64,000 nucleotides of DNA from NCBI GenBank assembly GCA_964570565.1, contig CAZMYT010000001.1, forward strand, positions 372,001-436,000, written 5' to 3'. This stretch comes from W0P28-013 sp964570565. Its GTDB lineage: Bacteria > Bacteroidota > Bacteroidia > Bacteroidales > Paludibacteraceae. The position numbers and the translations under genes were made by a program. The first letter of the stretch is position 1; each line of letters begins with the position of its first letter. Below are positions 15,416 to 23,941 of this stretch, piece by piece. The notes below the pieces were generated by a model. The model was not told the origin of the DNA. It made no database searches and saw only the letters and a program-made list of their open reading frames with translations.

Positions 15416-17401
15416 TTAATAGAGATTGTACGTCGTTTTCGTCACTTTAAATTCGGTGCGACGATTAATGGAGTTCACTAGGTCTTGTTGTTCTTTCGTG
15501 AGCAAATTTACCAATTTTTCATCTAATAGTTCACCTTCTTTGATAAATTTATAGGTTTTTGCCATCGCTTTATCCACCACCACAGGTACACTTTCGCCAT
15601 AACCTTTTGAGGTCAAGCGGCCTTTGTCGATACCCGATTTGATGAGGAACGTAACTACCGCTTGTGCTCGTTTTTGCGATAACTCGAGGTTGCTTTCTTC
15701 GGAACCAACCATATCGGTATGTGCCGAAATTTCGATCGCAATATTTGGATTGTCGGTCAGCATTTTTACCAATCCTTGCAATGATTTTTCCGATTCTGCG
15801 GTTAACTCGCTTTTACCAAATTCGAAGAAAATATTGCCAATTGGAATGGGTTTGCCAATAGTTGGCAGTTTGAAATTTTCCGTAAAAGTTTTGCTGTCGA
15901 CTAGTGCTTGCGTCGAAAATTTGTGCGTACTGTTGAGGTAGCCACGTGCTGATGCCAACATGATGTAATTGGCATTATTGTTTAATTTGATGCGGTACGA
16001 GCCATCTTTTTTGGCGCGCATTTTTACATTGTCGCCATTATCGCCAATGAGTTTCACAATCGCATCGGACACTGGCTCGCCTTTTTCGTCGGTGACTTTA
16101 CCTTCGATGGCGTACACCAATTCGGGCAATTCAAAATAGTAGAGTCGATCGTAGTTTTTCGATTGGTTGCGGTTCGATGAGAAATAACCTTGTTCGCCAA
16201 CTTTATCGAACGTAATGCCGAAATCGTCGCCATTCGAATTGAGTGGTGTCATCATATTGGTGACTTGCCATTTGCCTAACGAATCTTGTTTGGCTTTGAA
16301 AATATCTAAGCCGCCAAAGCCAGGATGTCCGTTGGAAGCAAAATAGAGTGTTCCGTCGTGTCGAACGTAAGGAAAAAGTTCATTGCCTGGCGTGTTAATC
16401 ACCTCGCCTAAGTTTTCAGGTGTGCTCCAACCGTCTTCTGCTTTTTCGACTTTCCAAATATCTTTACCACCAAAACCGTTGGTGTGATCGGATACAAAAT
16501 AGAGCACTGTACCATCGGGCGAAATGGCTGGATGCGCCACGGTGATGGAACTATCTTTAAATAAAACCACTTTTTGTGGTGCTGTCCATTGACCGCCAGA
16601 GCGTGTGGAGGTGTAAAGCTCGCCACCTGTGGCAGAACTTTGTGAGGCTCTGCAACGTGTAAAATAGAGCGTTTTGCCGTCAGCCGTCAGCGAGGTAACA
16701 CCTTCGTCATCATCGGTATTGAATTCGCCTTCGAGTGGTTCTGGTTTTTCCCATTTGCCAGCTGCATTTTTGCGCGATGAGAATAAATCGTTGTTAGGCA
16801 CGCCTGTGATGCTGCTGTTTTTACGATTGGTTGTATTCTCTCTATTTGTAGTGAAAACGATTGAACTAGCATCCGCTCCCATAAATGAAGGCGCGAAGTC
16901 GGAGTTCTTTTTCGAATTAAACTCTGTGGCAGGTTTCACCACGTAGCGTGTGATTATTTTCTTCCATTCAGCCGCTTTGGTGGCACCTTCGAGTCCTGCT
17001 AGTGCCTCAGCATTAGTGGGTTGTGATTTCAAAAATAAAGTGTAATCTTTCGCTGCTTCTTGGTATTTACCCAACGCTTGTTCTACTTTCGCGTGGCGCA
17101 AATAGACAATCGAATCGGGATATTTGTATTTGATAGCTTGTGCGTAGGCTTTGATAGCTCGCGTGTTATTGTTGATGGCACTGTAGCATTCGCCCATTTT
17201 GAAATTGACTTCCGCTTTTAGCTTGCGCTGTTGTTGCGCCGAAATGCCCGATTGCACTTTACGATAAGCCTCGCCAGCGCTGAAGTATTCGCCTTGTTCG
17301 TAGTATTTGTCGGCTTTCTTTAACCGTGCCGACACGCTACACGATAACAGTAAAAATCCTGATAGACAGCAAATAAGTAAGTATGTTAATTTCAATTTCA
17401 T
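15416..17401 (-). CDS. porE: PorE-like T9SS lipoprotein (TPR, WD40-like propeller, regulatory domain, OmpA)
   Basis: Predicted lipoprotein of about 661 residues. The first ATG in frame is at 17428, but the one at 17401 starts a clean signal MKLKLTYLLICC ending in the lipobox LLSC. Domain order is TPR repeats (about 20-150), a beta-propeller with PD40-type repeats (about 170-420, e.g. ISPDGTVLYFVSDHTNGFGG), a carboxypeptidase-D-like fold (about 430-510), and an OmpA peptidoglycan-binding domain (about 530-661, SAHTDMVGSEESNLELSQKR and NRRTEF). This order and length match PorE (PG1058) of Porphyromonas gingivalis, which anchors the type IX secretion system to peptidoglycan. The OmpA domain has the insert before NRRTEF seen in such proteins. 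Assignment to PorE rather than a paralogue is inference. Confidence 0.65.
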   Translation of the reverse strand: MKLKLTYLLICCLSGFLLLSCSVSARLKKADKYYEQGEYFSAGEAYRKVQSGISAQQQRKLKAEVNFKMGECYSAINNNTRAIKAYAQAIKYKYPDSIVYLRHAKVEQALGKYQEAAKDYTLFLKSQPTNAEALAGLEGATKAAEWKKIITRYVVKPATEFNSKKNSDFAPSFMGADASSIVFTTNRENTTNRKNSSITGVPNNDLFSSRKNAAGKWEKPEPLEGEFNTDDDEGVTSLTADGKTLYFTRCRASQSSATGGELYTSTRSGGQWTAPQKVVLFKDSSITVAHPAISPDGTVLYFVSDHTNGFGGKDIWKVEKAEDGWSTPENLGEVINTPGNELFPYVRHDGTLYFASNGHPGFGGLDIFKAKQDSLGKWQVTNMMTPLNSNGDDFGITFDKVGEQGYFSSNRNQSKNYDRLYYFELPELVYAIEGKVTDEKGEPVSDAIVKLIGDNGDNVKMRAKKDGSYRIKLNNNANYIMLASARGYLNSTHKFSTQALVDSKTFTENFKLPTIGKPIPIGNIFFEFGKSELTAESEKSLQGLVKMLTDNPNIAIEISAHTDMVGSEESNLELSQKRAQAVVTFLIKSGIDKGRLTSKGYGESVPVVVDKAMAKTYKFIKEGELLDEKLVNLLTKEQQDLVNSINRRTEFKVTKTTYNLY

Positions 17402-17459
17402 ATACAGATAATACGTAATGCAGCGCATTTTATTTTGTCATTTGGTTCATTCCGTTCGT

Positions 17460-19391
17460 TTATTTTAGTCCTAAACGGGTTACAAGCCCATCGCGTGTGG
17501 TGATTAACCAATTGGTAGCGTTCAGTGGTACGATGTGTAAACTGGTATTGTTTAGTTTATATTGCCACAAGAGGTTGCCTGTTTGTGCGTTGACGCAGCA
17601 AATTAAGCCATTTTTAGTAGCAAAAACTACTTGATTGTCTTGTTCGGTTATCACGCTGGCGAGCAAATCACTTCCATAGTTGGCGTCGGTGATCCAACGC
17701 TCCGAGTAAGTGTTGGCGGTGGCATCAATAGCCAATACGCTATCTTTTGCGCAGCGTGCAAAAACTGTTTTCCCATCGTTCGATGCTCCGTTGGCGTGAA
17801 TGAAGGCGTGTTGTTCAGTTTGCCACAGCATTTTACCCGTTTCTAGATCGATTGCAGTGATGGTATGTTCATTGTTGGTTACAAAAACCTTGTTGTTTGC
17901 CACCACAGGTGCCACGGCTGCTGGACGGTGTTTGAATTTCTTGGTGTTGCTTTTCCATTTCCAGAGTAATTCGCCCGTTGATTTGTTTAAAGCATATAGA
18001 TGGTCGTCCCACGCCGCAAAAACGAGTTTATCTCCGCTGATAACGGCTTTAGTCTGCACATAATTTTTTACATCTTTGTACGCCCATAGCAGTTTGCCAG
18101 AATTCAGGTCGATAGCTCTAAATTGTCCGTCGCTGCTACCAATGTACACGATATTATTTTCGATGACTGGACTAGCAACCACGGCTTGCGCTGTGGCGAA
18201 TTTCCAGAGTAATTTGCCGTCGGTACTATTCACGCAGTAGATGTTATGGTCGCAGCTGCCAAATACAAGTTTTTGGTCGCTTAAAGCTGGTTGACCATAA
18301 ATGGCACCGAGTGTTTTGAATTGCCATACCAATTTACCTTTGTCTGTGCTCATGGCGTGCATCGTTCCTTTGGCGTCGCCGAAAAAGAGGTGTTGTTCGT
18401 TGCACGCTGGTGCGCCGTCAATCTCTATGTCGATTTGTTTTTTCCAAACGGTTTTAACCTGTTTGTAGGTTTTGTTGACGTCAAAATTTGGGCGTGGAAA
18501 ATTTTTACGATCGCCTTCGGTGTACACTTTTTTGTCGAGTGGTAATGCTTGCCAAGTTTGTAGTTTGGCATTGATGCGTTTTTCGCCAATGTAAAGTGAA
18601 TCGCTCATGGCGCAAATGGTATATCCGCCTATCGAATCGGTTCCACGCTGTGTGGAGCGCACTACGATACCTGGAATGCCGTCGTAACTCAATACGCCAT
18701 TGCGGTGATAATGACCCGAAAAAATGCCTTGTAAATTGTAGCCACGTGCCAAATCGGTTACGGCTTCCCAATTGTCGCAATCGCCTTTTTTAAGTGGATA
18801 ATGTGTAAAAATATACACGGGTTGTTTGCGTCCAGCTTGTTTCAATTGATGTGATAACCAGACAAGCTCTTGTGGCGATACGTGTCCATCTTCCAATTGA
18901 AGCATGGGTCCAGAATTGATGCCTAGAAACAGATAACCATTGAAAAACAGGCGAAAATGTGTGTCGCCAAAGAGGCGAGCGAAGTCGCTGGCGCCCGATT
19001 CTGAAATGCGTGTATCGTGATTACCTGGCACGACGTAATAAGGAATTTTTAATTCGCCGAGTAGCTTTTTGGCTAGTTGGAGCGATTTGGTGTCACCACG
19101 GTCGGTGAGGTCGCCATTGACGAGCACAAAAGCCAATTGTTTGTTGGCGTTTATGTCGGCAATAATCTGTTGCACATCTTCGGTGTTGTTAGGTTCTGTT
19201 TCCGAGAGGTGTAAATCGGACAAAATCGCAAATGTAAAGGTGGCATTTATGGGTTGTTTGTCTACTTCTTGTGGAAAATCTTCGCGTTTAGGTTCTCCTA
19301 CCATAGGAGGATATTTGCCTACTTGTGTGGGTTGTGCCCAAGTGGCGACGTAGAAAAGCGAAAGAATAACGAGTTGTGCGAAACGTTTCAT
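17460..19391 (-). CDS. Exported metallophosphoesterase fused to a PQQ-type beta-propeller
   Basis: 643 residues with a signal peptide (about 1-19, ends ATWA). Residues about 50-270 are a calcineurin-like phosphoesterase with a complete two-metal site: SDLHL, NGDLTDRGD, PGNHDTR, FTHYP and SGHYHR. Residues about 315-643 are a propeller of repeated PQQ-like blades (e.g. GKLLWKFATAQAVVASPVI, TGNLLWQYKL). The combination in one periplasmic chain suggests a phosphoesterase held on a protein-interaction or ligand-sensing propeller; the substrate is unknown. The PorE-like gene follows about 60 bp downstream on the same strand. Confidence 0.85.
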   Translation of the reverse strand: MKRFAQLVILSLFYVATWAQPTQVGKYPPMVGEPKREDFPQEVDKQPINATFTFAILSDLHLSETEPNNTEDVQQIIADINANKQLAFVLVNGDLTDRGDTKSLQLAKKLLGELKIPYYVVPGNHDTRISESGASDFARLFGDTHFRLFFNGYLFLGINSGPMLQLEDGHVSPQELVWLSHQLKQAGRKQPVYIFTHYPLKKGDCDNWEAVTDLARGYNLQGIFSGHYHRNGVLSYDGIPGIVVRSTQRGTDSIGGYTICAMSDSLYIGEKRINAKLQTWQALPLDKKVYTEGDRKNFPRPNFDVNKTYKQVKTVWKKQIDIEIDGAPACNEQHLFFGDAKGTMHAMSTDKGKLVWQFKTLGAIYGQPALSDQKLVFGSCDHNIYCVNSTDGKLLWKFATAQAVVASPVIENNIVYIGSSDGQFRAIDLNSGKLLWAYKDVKNYVQTKAVISGDKLVFAAWDDHLYALNKSTGELLWKWKSNTKKFKHRPAAVAPVVANNKVFVTNNEHTITAIDLETGKMLWQTEQHAFIHANGASNDGKTVFARCAKDSVLAIDATANTYSERWITDANYGSDLLASVITEQDNQVVFATKNGLICCVNAQTGNLLWQYKLNNTSLHIVPLNATNWLITTRDGLVTRLGLK

Positions 19392-19415
19392 GATAGCGAG
19401 TTGTTTGTGAACCTA

Positions 19416-19423
19416 CAAAGATA
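19416..19423 (-). promoter_or_regulatory. -7 element for the phosphoesterase/propeller gene
   Basis: Minus-strand TATCTTTG, 25 bp before the start codon, fits TAnnTTTG; no -33 element at normal spacing. Confidence 0.5.
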
Positions 19424-19446
19424 CAAAATTACTCTTTTTTTTGATA

Positions 19447-19480
19447 CGAAAAAAACGAGCTAAACAATCGTTTAGCTCGC
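19447..19480 (-). terminator. Intrinsic terminator downstream of fabI
   Basis: On the minus strand CGAGCTAAAC and GTTTAGCTCG form a 10-bp stem with a 4-nt loop followed by a T-run. Confidence 0.85.
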
Positions 19481-19528
19481 TTCTTGGTTTTTGTGTGATG
19501 TTCGTCGCTAATGCGGCGTGAGTATCAC

Positions 19529-20353
19529 TTATTTTTCAAAACTTTTCATGTATTGGTTCATCGCACCAAGGCTCATACCTGTGTTTGAGAAACCGCCATC
19601 GTTGAATAAGTTTTGCATCGTAACTTTACGGGTGTAATCAGAGAACATAACCACGCAATAGTCAGCGCAATCGTCAGCATCGGCATTACCAAGTGGCGAC
19701 ATTTTTTCGGCTACGTCGTAGAAAAGATTAAAACCACCAACGCCGCTACCAGCAGTAGTCATAGTAGGCGATTGAGAAATGGTGTTGATACGAACGCCTT
19801 TTTCTTGTCCGTAGATACAACCAAAGCTACGTGTGATTGATTCCAACAACGCTTTAGCATCGGCCATATCGCTGTAGCCAACAAAGGTACGTTGTGCTGC
19901 AATGTAAGTCAATGCTAATACAGAACCACCTTCGGCGATAGCATCTTGTTTTTTAGCTACTTGCAACATTTTGTGGAACGAGATAGCTGAAATATCAAGT
20001 GTTTTGCTTAAGAAATCGTAGTTAAGGTCGTCGTATGAACGTTCTTTGCGTACGTTAGGCGACATACCGATAGAGTGGAGCACAAAGTCGATTTTGCCAC
20101 CAAGCATTTTTTGAGCTTCCGAGAAAAGATTTTCCAAATCTTCGATGCTGGTAGCATCAGCAGCAATAACTGGTGCGTTCAATTTGGTACTTAATTCTTG
20201 AATTTCGCCCATGCGTACAGCAATAGGAGCGTTAGTTAACACAATTTGAGCGCCTTCAGCAACTGCTTTTTCAGCCACTTTCCAAGCGATAGATTTTGAG
20301 TTCAAGGCGCCAAAGATAATCCCTTTTTTGCCTGCTAGAAGTTGATTTGCCAT
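19529..20353 (-). CDS. fabI: Enoyl-[acyl-carrier-protein] reductase (NADH)
   Basis: Carries out the last reduction of each fatty acid elongation cycle (type II FAS, cytosol). The 274-residue protein has the FabI cofactor segment GALNSKSIAW near the N-terminus, HSIGM at about 93-97, and the catalytic pair Tyr150 and Tyr160-x6-Lys167 (TYIAAQRTFVGYSDMADAK) with the spacing of FabI rather than of ordinary SDRs. The substrate loop shows SQSPTMTTAGSGVGGF. It is slightly longer than E. coli FabI (262), with the extra residues at the C-terminus. Monocistronic, with its own promoter and terminator. Confidence 0.93.
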   Translation of the reverse strand: MANQLLAGKKGIIFGALNSKSIAWKVAEKAVAEGAQIVLTNAPIAVRMGEIQELSTKLNAPVIAADATSIEDLENLFSEAQKMLGGKIDFVLHSIGMSPNVRKERSYDDLNYDFLSKTLDISAISFHKMLQVAKKQDAIAEGGSVLALTYIAAQRTFVGYSDMADAKALLESITRSFGCIYGQEKGVRINTISQSPTMTTAGSGVGGFNLFYDVAEKMSPLGNADADDCADYCVVMFSDYTRKVTMQNLFNDGGFSNTGMSLGAMNQYMKSFEK

Positions 20354-20381
20354 AATAAATTTTGGTTAAAATTTCGAGTCG

Positions 20382-20412
20382 CAAAGATACGACCTTTTTC
20401 TTATAAACACAA
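20382..20412 (-). promoter_or_regulatory. Promoter for fabI
   Basis: Minus-strand TTG (20410-20412), a 20-bp spacer and TATCTTTG (20382-20389), 28 bp before the start codon. Confidence 0.7.
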
Positions 20413-20476
20413 CAATTGCTCTAAAAATGCACTCTTTTTTCAATTTTGTGCAATTCTAAAGTTCATTTCTGGGTTG

Positions 20477-20995
20477 TTATTCTTCGTTTGGTTCGGCTGG
20501 TGTAGGCAGCAGTAATTGGTAAAAATCGAGATCCAACCACTGTGCAAATTTATAGCCCGCTTGTTTTATGGTGCCGCAGTAGGTAAAGCCCGCTTGCTGG
20601 TGTAGCGCAATGCTCACCGTGTTGGCAGCATCGATACCAGCCACCAAACAGTGCTTGTTTTGCACCGTGGCGTGCTTTATGAGTTCTGCCAACAGCAGTT
20701 TACCCAAACCTTGTCCGCGGTAATCTTTATGCACATAAAGCGAGTGTTCCACCGTATATTTATAGGCCGCAAAAGCGCGAAATGTGCCATATGTGGCAAA
20801 ACCAAGCAGCGTGTTGTGGTCGTCCACCAAACCAATAACAGGGTAGTGGTGCTGTGCTTTGACCTCAAACCACGTTTGCATATCGGCCATGGTGCGTGGA
20901 TGGTAGTCGTACAGCGCCGTAGAATGACAAATAGCATCATTCAAAATCGCCAAAATTGGTTCGGCATAGTTGGTGTCGCAGAGTACGATGTGCAT
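20477..20995 (-). CDS. GNAT acetyltransferase of the phosphinothricin/methionine sulfone type
   Basis: A 172-residue cytosolic N-acetyltransferase. The acetyl-CoA loop YRGQGLGKLLLAELI lies at about residues 93-107. It is preceded by the strand VEHSLYVHKD and followed by the family signature AGIDAANTVSIALHQQAGF, as in PAT/YncA-like enzymes that acetylate phosphinothricin or methionine derivatives. The true substrate is unknown. It ends just downstream of fabI and begins 48 bp from the hsdR stop, so it marks the left border of the restriction locus. Confidence 0.85.
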   Translation of the reverse strand: MHIVLCDTNYAEPILAILNDAICHSTALYDYHPRTMADMQTWFEVKAQHHYPVIGLVDDHNTLLGFATYGTFRAFAAYKYTVEHSLYVHKDYRGQGLGKLLLAELIKHATVQNKHCLVAGIDAANTVSIALHQQAGFTYCGTIKQAGYKFAQWLDLDFYQLLLPTPAEPNEE

Positions 20996-21043
20996 AGGGT
21001 TGATGTTTTTTTTTCGTTCGTTTTTTTGTATTGTAAGGAACCA

Positions 21044-23926
21044 TTAATTCATGCCGTGCATAAATGTTTCCACGAAATTTAGAATCTTTTTTAAGATGCG
21101 CTCACTTACCACTTTACGTTGTAATAAACTTGGTTTTTCGCCTTCAATCAACTCTAGTATTTCATCTCGTAAAGGTTCTCTTTCTGCAAATAAGTAATTT
21201 TCAATCAATTTTTCACTCTTTTCTGCAGATAAATTTTCTTCTGTAATTAATTGATTAAAGGCATTTTGTTGTTCACTATTCCAGAATTTTTCAAACACTG
21301 GAATAATGTCGTCTGTGTCCATAATTTCAGGTAAATTCTCTTGAATAAATCGTTCTATTAATTCTCGTTTACTTCTTAATGTTTTTTCGGTGCTTAACAA
21401 ATTGAAGATTTCTTCTTCTATTTTGGTGGTGTCTTTTTGTTTTTTCGATTTGAGTGTAATCAATAATTGCAAGATATAAGCTACATTGATTTCATCGCGA
21501 TGTATTAATTCCAATTCAAAATCGACATCTTCTAAAATCGACACTTTTTCCTTTTGATGATCTGTCTTTACCTTTTGCCATAAATCCAGATATTTGCTTT
21601 GAAACTCATTGAAAAGCTGCTCGCTTATAGTCAAATCGTCCCATTTGAAATCGGCAAAGGCTGTCAGTATGTTTTTAATACGCATCAATGACCGGAACGC
21701 TTGTATAAACTTCAACTCATCCTCTTCGCTTTCTAAATCGTTTACACTGTCGGTGGTTGGCGTTATTGTTAAAAGTTCTGCGTATGCTTCGTTAAATTTT
21801 ACGGTGTAATCTTCGTAAGGTCGCATAATGATTACTTCGATAGCCTCTTTGTTGCTGAACAATGTAATGGCTTCATCGGTGCGGTTTTTAAGGTTCCGAA
21901 ATGCCACAATATTGCCTTGCGATTTTTGTTCGTTTAAAATACGATTTGTGCGCGAGTAGGCTTGTATTAATCCGTGATATTTTAGGTTTTTGTCTACATA
22001 CATCGTATTTAGCGTAGGGCTGTCAAAACCTGTGAGGAACATATTAACAACTAACAGAATGTCGATTTTCCGCTCCTTTACCTTTTTAGAAATATCATTA
22101 TAGTACAGATAGAAACTTTCGCTGTCTTTGGTGCTGAACGGAGTTCCAAAAAGCTTGTTGTAATCTTCAATAAATTCATCTAATTTTTCGCGGCTGTGTG
22201 CTTGTAAACCATATAATGCCTGTGGTTCTTCCACAACCGACACTTCTTCTGGTAAAAATCCATTGGCTTCTGCATCGTCTTCATTAGCTGCATAACTAAA
22301 TATCGTCGCAATATTAAGATTGTGTTTCCCTTCTTCTTTTTTGCGTTTGAAAATATCGTAATATTTGATGAGTGTTTGCACGCTGCTGGTACAAAACATA
22401 GCTGTGAATTCGCGACTGTGTGTTTTGCGGTTGTGATGAGCAATGATGTAATCAACAATTTTTTCCAAACGGGTTTCGTCTTCCATCAACTCTTTGGTGT
22501 CGATGTCTTCTACTTCAATATCGATATTTGTTTCCCGACCGTCTTTGTGTTTGTATCGTCCCACGTATTCTACCGAAAACTTCAACACGTTTTCGTCTTT
22601 TATAGCATCGGTAATGACGTATTTGTGTAAACAATCTTCAAATAAATCTTTGGTTGTGCGTTTGCCATGTTCATTTTTATTAGCATTGTCTGCAAAAATG
22701 GGTGTACCAGTAAAGCCGAACATTTGGCAATTTGTGAAAAACTCTTTGATGCGTTTGTGCGTATCGCCAAATTGCGAACGGTGGCACTCGTCGAAAATGA
22801 AAACAACCCGTTTATCTTTCAAATCAGCCATTTTCTTTTCGTACTTCAATTTGCTAATGGCTGTATTGAGTTTCTGAATGGTGGTAACAATCAGTTTGGA
22901 ATTTTTGGCTTCGCCCTTTTTGTCCACATAAGTGCCAATAAATTGTTTTACCAAATTGTTGGTATTGTCCGTGCCATCAATACAACCATCGCTAAAACTA
23001 TTAAATTCTTTGGTGGTTTGATAGTCTAAATCTTTACGGTCGACCACAAATACAACCTTGTCAACTTCGGGCATCTTCATTAAAATTTGACTGGCTTTGA
23101 ACGATGTCAACGTTTTGCCCGAACCTGTAGTGTGCCAAATGTAACCGTTTTTAGTGCTATTTTTCACCCGTTCTATCAATGCTTCTACGGCATAAAATTG
23201 ATAAGGACGAAGCACCATTGGTATTTTATAGGCTTCGTTGAGTACAATATACTGACATATCATTTTACTCAGTTGGCAAGGATCGAGAAACGAGTAGGCG
23301 AAATCGGTTAAAATATTGGTCAACCGTTTATTATTGACATCCGTCCAATAGAATGTTTGTTTAAAGCTCTGATAGCGGTTGTTTGCATAGTATTTGGTAT
23401 TCACACCATTGCTGATAATGAATATTTGGACATATTGATACAATGCGGAGTTTGAACTAAACGAATGGCGTTGATAGCGGTTTATTTGATTAAAAGCTTC
23501 TTTCATTTCCAAACCGCTACGTTTGAGTTCTATTTGCACTAAAGGTAAACCATTGATAAGAATCGTTACGTCATAACGGTTTTTGTAGGTGCCTTCAATA
23601 CTGACTTGATTGGTTACCTGATATAGATTCTGACACCATTTTTCCGTATTAAGAAACTCGAAATAGAGATTATCGCCATTGTCGCGCACAATGTGTTGTT
23701 TTTGGCGCAGTGTTTTTGCTTTTTCGAAAACCGTACCTTTGTTTAAAATATTCAGCACTTTGTCGAATTCAGTAGCCGAAAAAGTGATGTTATTATGCTT
23801 TTCCAACTGCGCTTTTAGGTTGTCGAGTAACTCCTGTTCATTACTGATAGGCGCCAGCTTGTAACCCAACTGTTGTAGGCGAATTACTAATTGTTCTTCT
23901 AATATGGCTTCTGATTGTTTGGACAT
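21044..23926 (-). CDS. hsdR: Type I restriction enzyme, R subunit (nuclease/translocase)
   Basis: 960-residue motor and nuclease subunit of a type I restriction-modification complex, which translocates DNA and cuts unmethylated foreign DNA. The N-terminal PD-(D/E)xK nuclease has YDVTILINGLPLVQIELKRS near residues 116-135. The superfamily 2 helicase core has Walker A HTTGSGKT (about 265), DECHRSQFG (about 377), TGTPIF, TGFDSP and QAYSRTNR. The long helical C-terminus fits the HsdM/HsdS docking region. It is the last gene of the locus and starts 15 bp after the Fic gene, so the two are probably cotranscribed. It looks intact. Confidence 0.95.
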   Translation of the reverse strand: MSKQSEAILEEQLVIRLQQLGYKLAPISNEQELLDNLKAQLEKHNNITFSATEFDKVLNILNKGTVFEKAKTLRQKQHIVRDNGDNLYFEFLNTEKWCQNLYQVTNQVSIEGTYKNRYDVTILINGLPLVQIELKRSGLEMKEAFNQINRYQRHSFSSNSALYQYVQIFIISNGVNTKYYANNRYQSFKQTFYWTDVNNKRLTNILTDFAYSFLDPCQLSKMICQYIVLNEAYKIPMVLRPYQFYAVEALIERVKNSTKNGYIWHTTGSGKTLTSFKASQILMKMPEVDKVVFVVDRKDLDYQTTKEFNSFSDGCIDGTDNTNNLVKQFIGTYVDKKGEAKNSKLIVTTIQKLNTAISKLKYEKKMADLKDKRVVFIFDECHRSQFGDTHKRIKEFFTNCQMFGFTGTPIFADNANKNEHGKRTTKDLFEDCLHKYVITDAIKDENVLKFSVEYVGRYKHKDGRETNIDIEVEDIDTKELMEDETRLEKIVDYIIAHHNRKTHSREFTAMFCTSSVQTLIKYYDIFKRKKEEGKHNLNIATIFSYAANEDDAEANGFLPEEVSVVEEPQALYGLQAHSREKLDEFIEDYNKLFGTPFSTKDSESFYLYYNDISKKVKERKIDILLVVNMFLTGFDSPTLNTMYVDKNLKYHGLIQAYSRTNRILNEQKSQGNIVAFRNLKNRTDEAITLFSNKEAIEVIIMRPYEDYTVKFNEAYAELLTITPTTDSVNDLESEEDELKFIQAFRSLMRIKNILTAFADFKWDDLTISEQLFNEFQSKYLDLWQKVKTDHQKEKVSILEDVDFELELIHRDEINVAYILQLLITLKSKKQKDTTKIEEEIFNLLSTEKTLRSKRELIERFIQENLPEIMDTDDIIPVFEKFWNSEQQNAFNQLITEENLSAEKSEKLIENYLFAEREPLRDEILELIEGEKPSLLQRKVVSERILKKILNFVETFMHGMN

Positions 23927-23941
23927 GTTTACTGTAAATTT

